Shown here one piece after another: positions 1 through 9,711 of a stretch of DNA of 64,000 bases. The first letter of the stretch is position 1. The number at the start of each line of letters is the position of its first letter. The stretch lies in NCBI GenBank assembly GCA_007115705.1, contig QXEO01000334.1, forward strand, positions 1,087,567 to 1,151,566, given 5' to 3'. The notes under the pieces were generated by a model, which was not told the DNA's origin, ran no database searches, and saw nothing but the letters and a program-made list of their open reading frames with translations. Source of the stretch: Dactylis glomerata. Its lineage: Eukaryota > Streptophyta > Magnoliopsida > Poales > Poaceae. Position numbers and translations under genes: made by a program.

Positions 1-2
1 GG

Positions 3-2345
3 GCCGAAGCCATCAATAACACTTGTCATGCTTCTAACCGGCTATATCTTCGCAAGGGCTTGAACAAGACTCCTTATGAGATCCTCACCAGCAACAAGCC
101 TAACATCAAATACTTTCGAGTATTCGGTTGTAAGTGCTACTATCTTAGAAAGGGTGTTCATTTGTCCAAGTTTGATTCTAAAGCTCATGAGGGTATCTTT
201 GTTGGTTATGCCACCAAATCTCATGCTTTTAGAATCTTTGACAAAGAGTCCGCTCATGTTGTTGAAGTTTCTAACGTGATATTTGACGAGAATGACGGCT
301 CCCGTGTGGAGCAAAGTGGTGTTTGTGATGTAGGTGATGAAATACCTCCTCAAGCCATAAGAAGAATGGGTGTGGGACATCTCATACCCATTGAGGGACA
401 CCTTTTGGAGGAAGGAGAAGGACTATGCTCTACTCAAGTGGATCCTTCACCTTCACAAGCTCCACAAGCTTCACAAGATCCGATTGATGCTAACCAAAGA
501 CAAGCTCTAGACCCTCACCCAAGAGAACAAGACCAAGATCAAGACCAAGTGGGCGGTGGTGATTACTCACCAATGGTAGATCAAGGTCAAGCTCAAGATG
601 ATGAGCGTGCTCATGTTGATGATCAAGCTCAAGTTGAAGGTCAAGACGAGGACCAAAATAGTGGTGATGACCAAGTGGCTTCTCAAGAGTCTTTTGAAGA
701 AGCTCAAGCTCGTCGTGCAAGGAAAGTGGAAGATGCTCTTCGCAAAGCAAGTCATACCTTGGATAGTGTGATTGGAAGTGTGAGAAAATGGGTGTCTACA
801 AGGAGACAATTAGCCAACTTTAGTACCCATCATGCCTTCGTCTCTTGTGTGGAACCTCAAAAGGTGTTTGAGGCTCTTGAAGACCCAGATTGGGTAGAAG
901 CTATGCATGAAGAACTCAACAATTTCAAGCGCAACAAAGTTTGGTCTCTAGTGGAGAAGCCCAAGGATTGTCGCAACGTCATTGGAACCAAGTGGGTGTT
1001 TAAGAACAAACAAGATGCCAATGGGATCGTTGTGAGGAACAAGGCTCGCTTGGTTGCTCAAGGATACTCTCAAGTTGAAGGCATTGACTATTGGGAGACC
1101 TATGCTCTCGTGGCTCGCCTCGAGTCAATCCGTATCCTTCTTGCTTACGCTTCTCACCATAACTTTAAGTTGCATCAAATGGATGTGAAGAGTGCTTTTC
1201 TTAATGGTCCTCTACATGAATTAGTCTATGTAAAGCAACCCCTGGGCTTTGAGTATCCTCATTTCCCAACCCATGTCTACAAACTCGATAAGGCGCGTTA
1301 TGGCCTCAAGCAAGCCCCGTGTGCGTGGTATGAGCATCTTAAGGAGTTACTAGTAGACCGTGGGTTTGAAATAGGGCTCATTGATCCAACTCTTTTTACT
1401 AAGAAAGTCAATGGGGAGCTTTTCATATGTCAAATTTATGTAGATGATATCATATTTGGCTCTTCTAACAAAATCTTCAATGATGAATTTGTGAAGCTAA
1501 TGATAGACAAATTCGAGATGTCTATGATGGGAGAGTTGAAATCTTTCTTGGCTTTGAGGTTCGGCAATTGAGAGGAGGGACATTCATCAATCAAGCCAAG
1601 TACATCCAAGACATGCTCAAGAAATTCAACATGGACTCCAGAGTTAAGGGAGCCAAAACTCCCATGCCGACAAAGGTTACTCTTGATCTCGATCCTAGTG
1701 GTAAGGAAGTGGATCAAAAGACTTTACCTTTATATGATTGGCTCGTTACTTTATCTTTGTGCATCTAGACCCGATATCATGCTTAGTGTGGGAATGTGTG
1801 CATGATATCAAGCTGCCCCAAAGGAAAGCCATTTGATGGCCGTGAAAAGAATCTTTCGATATTTGGTTCATACCCCAACTTTTGGCCTTTGGTACCCGAA
1901 GGGATCAAGTTTTGAGCTTGTTGGGTACTCGAATTCGGATTGGGTGGGAGACAAAGTCGATAGGAAGTCAACTTCCGGGGCTTGCCAATTTCTTAGTAGG
2001 TCCTTGGTTAGTTGGTCTTCCAAGAAGCAAAATTGTGTGTCTCTCTCCATTGCCGAAGCCGAGTATGTGTCCGCGGCAAGTTGTTGCGCTCAACTTCTTT
2101 GGATGCGGCAAACGTTGAAGGAATTTGGAGTTCATTACGACAAGGTCCCACTCTTATGTGACAATGAGAGTGCCATCAAGATTGCTCATAATACGGTTCA
2201 ACGCAACAAGACGAAGCACATTGAGATCCGGCATCACTTCATCCAGGACCACGTCAATCGAGGTGATATTAACTTGTCTTATGTAGGTACAAATGATCAA
2301 CTCGCTGACATTTTCACGAAGCCCCTTGATGAAGCAAGATTCTGA
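3..2345 (+). pseudogene. Copia pol: integrase C-terminus, reverse transcriptase, RNase H (frameshifted)
   Basis: The reading frame is open from position 3, so the N-terminal part (gag, protease, most of integrase) is outside the window. Residues read as integrase C-terminus (NKTPYEIL, FRVFGCKCY), then a 70-residue Gln/Asp-rich low-complexity linker at about 440-700, then reverse transcriptase with MDVKSAFLNG (first catalytic Asp, about 1180-1210) and YVDD at about 1438-1449. Frame is lost near 1550 (apparent 1-base loss, ending in TGA at 1569) and again near 1730. RNase H resumes at about 1833 with SNSDWVGD, AEAEYVSAA and DNESAIKIA, and ends in the copia C-terminal signature QLADIFTKPL at 2345. 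Two frameshifts plus a stop near 1806 make it non-functional. Confidence 0.9.
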
Positions 2346-2794
2346 GAGTTGAGGCAGGAATTGAATATCATTGATTCTTGCAATGTGGCTTGATCGTGTG
2401 CACTCATTCCCATAATATAGCATGTGTTTCTAGTCTAGATGCGCATAGTTTAGGATAGTCATCGTGTCAATTAATGGCACGATGCATACTCAAGTGTGCG
2501 ACATCATAAGACCACTCATGTCACTTGAGCCCAAGCATGTCTCTTCGCGGTGTCACGACATTGGTGGTCACACATAGGGGGAGAAATCCCCCACCATTGC
2601 ATGTCTTCAAATCTCGTGTTTTTGATGTTTTTCTTTGGAAGGCATGCAATCTATGTTAATTTTCTTGCAAACAAGTTTGTTGGTTGTTGATTTCTTCTGC
2701 ACACCTTGTTTTTCTTATTGATACATGTCACATCTCGTCTTGATGTTTTTCCAAGCCTATTTCCAATTCCTGCAAGTGTTTCGGCTGTCTGCCC
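2346..2794 (+). other. Copia pol-to-ORF3 spacer, non-coding
   Basis: This follows the pol stop and has no credible coding frame. It contains a purine-rich stretch CATAGGGGGAGAAATC near 2572 that resembles a polypurine tract, but no LTR start follows it. I see nothing else in it. Confidence 0.6.
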
Positions 2795-2947
2795 GGTGAA
2801 ACTGGACCTGGCGCCGGACCGCCCAGCGGCCGGCCGGACCGTTTCGGTAGACCCGCCGAAGTGGTATTCTGAACGCTAGTTCGGCGCGTCACTGGAATGG
2901 CCCGGTCCCGTCGGACTTACCGCCGAACTGGTCGGCCTATATAAAAT
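2795..2947 (+). promoter_or_regulatory. Candidate internal promoter: GC-rich U3-like block and TATA box
   Basis: A GC-rich block rich in GGACC/CCGGAC/GCCGAAC words ends with CCCGTCGGACTTACCGCC and, about 10 bases on, CTATATAAAAT at 2937-2947. Nearly the same words (CCCGTCGGACCTACCGCC) stand in the 3' LTR at about 6114-6131, upstream of that LTR's TATA box at 6220. A third related block at about 3430-3600 lacks a TATA box. The position between pol and ORF3 suggests a separate promoter for the downstream ORF. That role is inferred. Confidence 0.45.
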
Positions 2948-3429
2948 CATGGGGAGGGTTTCCAAAATAGTTTTCTCCGACTTCTCCTCCTCCCCACGCC
3001 CGCCCCCATCTCCATGGGCGCCGCCTCCTCAAGCTTCCCCTCCCCCTAGCCTCTCCACCCAACCAATCCCTTCCAAACTTAGATCAGGTGTAGATCGGGT
3101 GGTTTTGAAGCTTTCCACCGAAGATCTTTGTGTTTTGTCAACCGCATTGGGAGATCGGGACTTGTCCTCATCTTCTTGTGCACCATGTCTTCGAGTAACT
3201 CCCTTTTATCTTCTCCTTCCTCTAGCCCTTGCCTCACACTCGGTTTGTTCATGCTCTTGTATGAGTAGATCTAGGGTGTATATAGGGTTAGATCCAATTT
3301 GTCTAGGGATAGATTGTTTAGGGTTTCGTCCTTTGTTGGGCTAGTGCTTGCTCCTTGACATCCATGTACCCTTAAAGTTTGTAGGGACAAGTTATTTGAG
3401 TCAAGATTGCGGGTAGTATGACATTTGTG

Positions 3430-3600
3430 TTTTCGGCGGCCGCCGGACCTGGTGTTGGACCGCCCGGTAGACAGCCGGACCTTTTCGGCGGACCCGCCGA
3501 ACTGGTGTTCTGAATGCCAATTCGGTGCATCGCCGGAACGGCCCGGCGGCCCGCCGGACAGTCCGGCCCCTAGTCCGGTGCCACCGGACCTGGCGCCAAA
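3430..3600 (+). repeat. Second GC-rich U3-like block
   Basis: This stretch repeats words of 2795-2935 (GGACCGCCCGG, GGACCCGCCGAACTGGT, TTCTGAATGCCAATTCGG) and of the LTR at about 5950-6190. It lies in what would be the leader or intron of ORF3. The three blocks are diverged paralogues within one element. Confidence 0.6.
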
Positions 3601-3714
3601 CCTCTTTGTCAAGCTACCTCTCCATCTTGCACTTGTTCTTTCCTGACTTTGAGTTCCTTTTTCCCGTGACATGTATGTTTATCTGGTGTTGCTTCTTTTT
3701 GTTTGCGTTTTCAG

Positions 3715-5309
3715 ACTCTTTCTCGACTGAGGACAGTGATTACCGAATTGACAATGAAGAAGATGCTTGAGCCTTTGAGATCAAGAAGAGGAAGCTAGAT
3801 GAGGTTGAGGGATGCCCTCCACGTCGTACTCATCAGACAGGGAAGATTGCAGCTGAAGATAGCAGTTCTGCAGCTGCAGGGCAGCGTATGAAGTCCAAGC
3901 TTGTTTACACGCGTGGGCCTCATCCATCCCGGAAGGGCAAGGGAGCTCGTGGCCCGATGGACGTGGAGAAGGAGCAGGAGATCACGGAGAACTTGAGTTC
4001 AGCTCATATCAACACTTGGCTTAAACTTCGCCTTGCGAACCCGTACCGCTTTCATGAGAGGCAGTACACTGGCAGTGACAAGAAGTTCTGGACTGATTCT
4101 CAGCGAGCTATGTGGGATGGTTACTATGATGCGTCTGAGCACATGAAGAGAGGGTTCTATGTGGTGCCCAAATCCCTCAATGTCGAGCACTTTCAGCAGT
4201 ATGTCTCCAAGGACTTTCGCTTCATCAATGAGGCTCATCTCAAGATGGATCTTTTTGACCTTGTCACCCTCTCGGAGCCTATTCAGCCTTTGGTGGTCCG
4301 TCAGTTCAGTTGCACTATTTACTTCCATAATGACCCCGATGACTCTTTTTCTTGGATGACTGGCCAAGATGTATTCACCGCTACCTTTGCTGATTTGTGT
4401 GATGCTTTGGGTTATGGTGGTGGTAGGGCTCGTGGTTTCAAGATTCACTCTGAGGCGCCCTTTACCACGGAGAAGATCTCTCGCTGTTGCTATCCAGATG
4501 AGCCCTCTCTACCCGCTCCTGCCATTTCAGGGATGTACTACTACTACAACGCTCTTGCCAAGCTCTTCCGTCAGAACCTTGTGAGTAAGGCTGGAGATGA
4601 TGCTAGTGTCAGGGGCTATCACAGGAACTTGCTATACTATTGCCAGCCCGACAAGCTTCGGAAGATAGATGGTTGTGACTTCATTTTTCAGGAGATCAAG
4701 AGAGCTACTCTAAAGCGCATGACTCCCAACTATTGTCAGTATATGCAGCGTTTGATCAACAGACAGCCCAGGGCTCAGACTGCTTAGGTGCGTGGACAGA
4801 TTCTTGACATGGAAACATTCACAGTGGGTCTCCAGGGCGGTTTTGAGGAGGCTCCCAGCTTGCTCCGTGCCAGGGCTAGAGATCACACCATGGATGCTCC
4901 TGATACTCACCATGCCTCTGGCTCTGGATCTGGTCATCATCGTCACCGTCGCCACCATAGGTCCTCTCGCAAGAAGGGTGTTGCTGCTTTCTTCAAGAAT
5001 TCGTGGGATATGTGTCGCAGCACCTATGATGTAGCTCACAGGAGCATGGAGATGACTCAGGAGACTAGAAAGAGGCAGAATGATTTCTTGGCTGCTAGAG
5101 GAAGTGTTGTTCCTCCCGTTGGAACCGAGTTGGATCCGGTCCCGTATGTCAACTTTGTCATGCCACCTCTAGATGATGACATGTTTGCCGGTGTTGATGA
5201 CTTTGGAGACTTTGAGCCACCCTCTGAGCCAGAAGGTGCTAATGAAGATGAAGATGCCCGTGGAGAAGAATATCGCGAAGGCTCTCCTGTCCCCAGTGAA
5301 GATTTTTGA
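3715..5309 (+). pseudogene. ORF3 (env-position ORF) of the Maximus-like element, two in-frame stops
   Basis: One continuous frame runs from a probable splice acceptor (TTTGCGTTTTCAG ending at 3714) to the stop at 5309. It is interrupted by TGA at 3768-3770 and TAG at 4785-4787. The N-terminal part has a basic KKRK cluster just after the first stop, a candidate nuclear localisation signal. A 299-residue globular section follows from 3888 (WLKLRLANPYRFHERQYTG; FKIHSEAPFTTEKIS). The C-terminal section has a His/Arg-rich patch (GHHRHRRHHRSS) and an acidic tail. No signal peptide or membrane helix is visible, so calling it an envelope protein is not supported. Its position matches the extra ORF of SIRE-type elements. 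Function is unknown. Confidence 0.7.
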
Positions 5310-5787
5310 GTGCCAGCATCTTCTACTCTCTTGTCCCTTTTTGGTGTTTTGATGCCAAAGGGGGAGAAGAGTGTAGAGTCTCTAGGAATAATGTTGCATG
5401 ACACAAGCCTAGCTTTATTTTCCTTGGTTCTTAAGTGGCTTGTGTCCATTTGCGTTTTTATGTGCCGTTTTATCTCTCAAACTCCATGGAACCTTATCTC
5501 GTGTGTGGACAAGTGTGTACCTTATTTATGCACTATGCGCTCTATATTTATGTTTGGATATGTCTATGCTTGCATATATTATTATCTATCCATGATATTA
5601 TCTTGTCCATGCCTTGCTTGGTTCCTATTGATGGTGGGGGAGCTCCCTATAATTTAAATTTTGCACTTTGCATTCCAAAAGAAAATTCTACCATGTGCAC
5701 ATGTTATGGGGGAGCACTCTCACTATTCATTAGATACCATGCTATGTTACTCCTATGAGACTCTAACATAGTTTGTCATCGTAAATC
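5310..5787 (+). other. Copia 3' untranslated region
   Basis: AT-rich non-coding sequence between ORF3 and the polypurine tract. It holds several G-runs of polypurine type (CCAAAGGGGGAGAAGAG at about 5356, GTGGGGGAGCTC at about 5634, ATGGGGGAGCA at about 5706), possibly decayed or secondary priming tracts. Confidence 0.6.
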
Positions 5788-5801
5788 AAAAAGGGGGAGA
5801 T
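5788..5801 (+). promoter_or_regulatory. Polypurine tract of the copia element
   Basis: AAAAAGGGGGAGA lies directly before the LTR start TGAAAGGAC. This is the plus-strand DNA priming site in LTR retrotransposons. Confidence 0.85.
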
Positions 5802-6956
5802 TGAAAGGACATTTGTATGTTTCTACTTTTTTGATTTACAATGACATGACTATGTTTTGTGTGAACTAATATTTGAAATATATGCATACAGGTTTAAGTT
5901 CACAGGTGAAGGGGTTTTCATGTACAAAAAGAAAGATGGTGGAATCGACCGCCAAAAGTGGGCTAGTTCGGCGCAGAGGCTGGTCCCTGGCCGGACCATC
6001 CGGCAGCAGACCGGGCCAGTCCGGCGGAGCCACCAGACTGCTATTCTGAACCGCCTTTCGGCGGGCCGCCGAATCCGTCCGACGGGCCGCAGGACTCCTG
6101 GTGAACAGTCCAGTCCCGTCGGACCTACCGCCAGAGCGTCCGGCCCAGAGGCTGGCATCGCCGAACTTACCGCCGGACAGCTGCTCGGGCTGCCTCCAAC
6201 GGCCGAATTTCTACCCACCTATAAATACCCCTTCTCCCAGCTGGGGTAGAGTTCGAACTTCACCTACCATTGTTCATCCTTGAAGCTCTCACCTACCCCC
6301 ATTGCAAAAACACCAAATTCCATAGATCTCCTCTTCTAGCCAACCAAAGCTCTTGATCTTTGGAGGATAGAAGGAGGAGGCACCGATCTACATCTTCACC
6401 GAAGGAATTTCATTTCCCCCTCCATTTGCTTGGAGGATTTGTGCCTAGGGGATCTTGAGACCCTAGGTGTTGTATTTGGTTGTTTGACTTGTCTTTGTGG
6501 TGATTCTTGCCTCCGTGGCATTCTTGGGAGCCTCCAATTGAGTTGTGGAGTTGTGCCCCAAGCTCCATGTAAGGGATTTGTGGTTCCCCCAATACCACCG
6601 CTTAGTGGAATCGAGTTAGCCTCCGTGGCTTGCTCACCGGAGAACAAGGTGAGCCTTTGTGACGTTGGTGGACTCCGTGTCACCACACCTCTCCAACGTA
6701 GACGTACTTCCCTTCAAAAGGAAGGAACTACGGGAATACATCCTTGTGTCTCCGGTCTCTGCTCTTCGGTTCTTACTTTCCCTTACTTGTATTTTACTTG
6801 CTTTATGCTTTACCTCGTTTGCTTGTCACTTAGGAAATTCACCTAGTAGCACATCTAGTAAATTTTCATTGTGTCAAGCCTTAATTTGGAAAAAGATAAA
6901 AATTTGTTGTAGCACCTATTCACCCCCACCTCTAGTCGCCCGTATAGATCCTTTCA
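5802..6956 (+). repeat. 3' LTR of the Maximus-like copia element (1155 bp)
   Basis: The LTR starts TGAAAGGAC and ends GATCCTTTCA; these ends are inverted complements of each other, as expected for integrase recognition. U3 holds the GC-rich repeat block. A TATA box TATAAATA is at 6220-6227. R/U5 contains pyrimidine-rich leader sequence. The open frame at about 6430-6846 is inside the LTR and is not a gene. Confidence 0.88.
6220..6227 (+). promoter_or_regulatory. LTR TATA box
   Basis: TATAAATA sits in the middle of the 1155-bp LTR, downstream of the GC-rich U3 block, at the expected Pol II promoter position. Confidence 0.7.
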
Positions 6957-8740
6957 GGGTCTAAGCGAGTTTCGGGAGCAGGAGCAGGAGTGGTCCTCGT
7001 GTCACCACAAGGAGACAAGATGCGCTATATCTTACGTATGCGCTTCTCAAACCCTTCGAATAATGAGGCCGAGTACGAGGAAGTCCTGCACGGCATGCGT
7101 ATGGCGAAAGCCTGCGGTGCCACCCGCATCAAGATCCATGGCGATTCAAACCTCATCGCCCATCAAGTCATGAAGGAGAGCGACGCAACCTGCGCAAACA
7201 TGATTGCGTATCGGGCAATGTACGACAAGCTGGAAGGCAATTTCGAGGGCTGCAAGGTGACCCACATCATTAGGGACAACAATGAGGAGGCAGATAATCT
7301 GGCCAACATCGGATCCAGGTGCCTACCGATACCATCAGGAGTTTTCTTCGAGGAGATCTTTGAGCGATCAGTCAAGTTCAAGCCAGCCATCGACCCGGCG
7401 TTAGCAACATGCTCGGGAGACAAAAATCAAGACCTCACCCCAGCAGCGGGAACAGAAGACTCGACCAAAGAAACGGCTACAGTCATGCTCGTCGAAGCAG
7501 TCTGGACGAAGCCGTACATGGCTTACCTGACACGGGGAGAATTGCCAGAAGACACAATCCATCGTCGGCAGATCATGCGGCACTCCAAAACCTTCACAAT
7601 AATCAATGGAGAGCTTTACAAGCGCAGCACTTCGGGAGTCCTTCAACGATGCATAGCGCCCGAAGACGGAATTGCTCTACTTCGAGACATCCATGAAGGA
7701 ACCTGCGGACACCACGCCAGCAGCCGGACTCTTGTCGCAAAGGCTTTGCGGTCCGGGTTCTACTGGCTATCGGCCCTACATGACACCAAGAACATCGTTC
7801 AACATTGCGAAGCATGCCAGCGATTCGCCATGAAGCCTCACGCACCCTCCTCAGAGCTGCGCACCATACCTCTCGCCAGGCCCTTCGCGCAATGGGGGCT
7901 CGATCAGGTAGGGCCTTTGCCCAAGTCATCTAAGGGGAACCACACTTACCTGCTCGTCGCCGTCGACAAGTTCTCCAAGTGGATTGAAGCGGTCCCCTTC
8001 ACCAACCAAGAGGCGACAACGGCGGTCAAGTTCTTCGAGTCCATCGTTTACAGGTACGGAATACCTAACAGCACCATCACAGACAACGGGACGAATTTCA
8101 CCTCAGGCGAATTTCAAGACTTCGCGAAAGAGCTCGTCATCAAGATCAAGTACGCATCAGTTGCGCATCCCAAGTCCAATAGCCAGGTCGAAAAGGCCAA
8201 CGGGCTCCTGTGCGTAGGCATGAAGAAGCGCCTTCTTCGACCTCTTAAACATGTCGCAGGCGCTTGGGTCGAAGAATTACCATTGGTTCTTTGGAGCCTG
8301 CGGACAACACCAAGCTCCTCCACGGGCTACACACCATTCTTCCTGCTTTTCAGGGCAGAGGTAGTACTTTTCCAACAGATGTGCGCTACGGCTCACCCTG
8401 CGTAGTAGCCTACGTCAAAGAAGATGCGCAGGCCGCGCTTGAAGATGCCCTCGATCTGCTCAACGAGGCCCGGTATGTCGCTCTGGTATGCTCGTCGGTC
8501 TACCAACAGAACCTCCGCAACTACCATAGCAGACGGGTACGTGGATGATCCTTCAAACCCGGCAACCTAGTCCTTCACCTCAAGCAGACAAGCACGTCGA
8601 AGCTTGAGTCGCCATGGGAAGGCCCATACCTTGTCCACGAAGCAATCCTAGGAGGGGCTTATCGGCTACGCAATCCCAAAACTGGGAAAGACATAGAGAA
8701 CCCATGGAACGCCGTGCAACTGTGCCGCTTCTACCCTTAG
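6957..8740 (+). pseudogene. Tat-1 pol 3' part: second RNase H and integrase
   Basis: The frame opens at the copia junction with SKRVSGAGAGVVL, the start of the plant Tat-type additional RNase H, and includes NNEAEYEEVLHGM and HGDSNLIAHQV. The integrase zinc-binding site (HEGTCGHH...CEACQRF) is at about 7690-7815. The core has VAVDKFSKW (about 7955), TDNGTNF (about 8085) and SNSQVEKANGL (about 8175), so all three acidic catalytic residues are present. The frame shifts near 8365, and a TGA at about 8546 breaks the C-terminal part. The end PWNAVQLCRFYP, with stop at 8740, matches the end of the G element pol. The 5' pol and gag are outside the window. Confidence 0.88.
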
Positions 8741-8873
8741 CATGTAGAGCTCTCTTCTCCCTCCCTTCTTCTGTGTAATCAAGCGTTGGCAACAGTCCAC
8801 GCTCAACATTGTGCCTTCGGCACCAAGCAATAAAGATCAAGTTCCTCATTTCACGAGTCGACATTTACGCATA

Positions 8874-9605
8874 CCCACGCTCGGGGGCTTCACCTTAAAA
8901 ACTTTGACCCACGCTCAAGGGCTTCGCCTTAAAATCTTCAACCCACGCTCGGGGGATTCGCCTTAAAAACTTTGACCCATGCTCGGGGGCTTTGCCTTAA
9001 AAACTTTAACCCACGCTCGGGGGATTCGCCTTAAAAACTTCGACCCACGCTCGGGGGCTTCGCCTTAAAAACTTTGACCCACGCTCGGGGGCTTCACCTT
9101 AAAAACTTTGACCCACACTCGGGGCTTTGCCTTAAAAACTTCGACCCATGCTCGGGGGTTTCGCCTTAAAAACTTCAACCCACGCTCGGGGGCTTCGCCT
9201 TAAAAACTTTGACCCACGCTCGGGGGCTTTGCCTTAAAAACTTTGACCCACGCTCGGGGGCTTCGCCTTAAAAACTATGACCCACGCTCGGGGGCTATGC
9301 CTTAAAAATTTCGACCCACGCTCGGGGGCTTCGCCTTAAAAACTGCGACCTACGCTCAGGGGCTTTGCCTTAAAAATTTCACCTACGCTCGGGGGCTCCA
9401 TTCCTCGATCTACGCTCGGGGGCTCCGCTCCTTGACCTACACTTGGGGGCTCCGTCGACCTACGCTCGGGGGCTCCATTCCCTGACCTACGCTCGGGGGC
9501 TCCGCTCCTCGACCTACGCTCGAGGGATCCGCCTTTCGACCTACGCTCTTCGATCTACGCTCGGGGGCTCCGCTCCTCGATCTCCGCTCAGGGGCTCTGC
9601 CTCTT
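8874..9605 (+). repeat. Two-tier tandem array in the Tat-1 3' region (34-bp then about 27-bp units)
   Basis: About 15 copies of a 34-bp unit begin at 8874 (next starts 8908, 8942, 8976, 9010), with core CCCACGCTCGGGGGCTT followed by CGCCTTAAAAACTTTGA. From about 9382 the unit shortens to roughly 27 bp (CTACGCTCGGGGGCTCC plus a short variable tail) for about nine copies. The shared core CTCGGGGGCT is also the motif directly before the Tat-1 3' LTR (22515-22524). Hypervariable tandem repeats in the 3' untranslated part are known in Tat/Ogre elements and can seed satellites. Confidence 0.93.
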
Positions 9606-9711
9606 ACAACTTCAGGTTCATAACACAAGAATGTAAGCCAAAACCAGGAACAAACACATGAAAGGAGAATTACGAAGAGACAATCAAGCATCTTACAAAA
9701 TGTCGCACAAG

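Larger units (their letters stand above)
1..6956 (+). mobile_element. SIRE/Maximus-like Ty1-copia retrotransposon, 3' part
   Basis: The window opens inside the integrase region of a copia element. Domain order is integrase, reverse transcriptase, RNase H (copia order), then a long spacer, an additional ORF, a polypurine tract and a 3' LTR that begins TGAAAGGAC and ends GATCCTTTCA. The extra ORF downstream of pol and the long pol-to-LTR interval are typical of the SIRE/Maximus lineage. The element is inserted in the pol gene of a Tat-lineage gypsy element, whose RNase H coding resumes directly after 6956. The 3' flank is GGGTC; the matching 5' flank and 5' LTR lie left of the window. Lineage is inferred from layout and terminal sequences. 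Confidence 0.85.

Noticed and set aside
2572..2590. Polypurine tract and LTR start right after copia pol
   Set aside because: GGGGGAGAAATC is not followed by a sequence matching the LTR at 5802; the true tract is at 5788.
3271..3672. 133-codon minus-strand frame
   Set aside because: Lies across a GC-rich U3-like block, where all frames are long by composition.
6430..6846. 138-codon frame with Cys-rich look
   Set aside because: Sits in R/U5 of the copia LTR; no homology expected.
8874..9605. Regular repeats resembling a CRISPR array
   Set aside because: Units are contiguous tandem repeats without unique spacers, in a plant retrotransposon 3' region.
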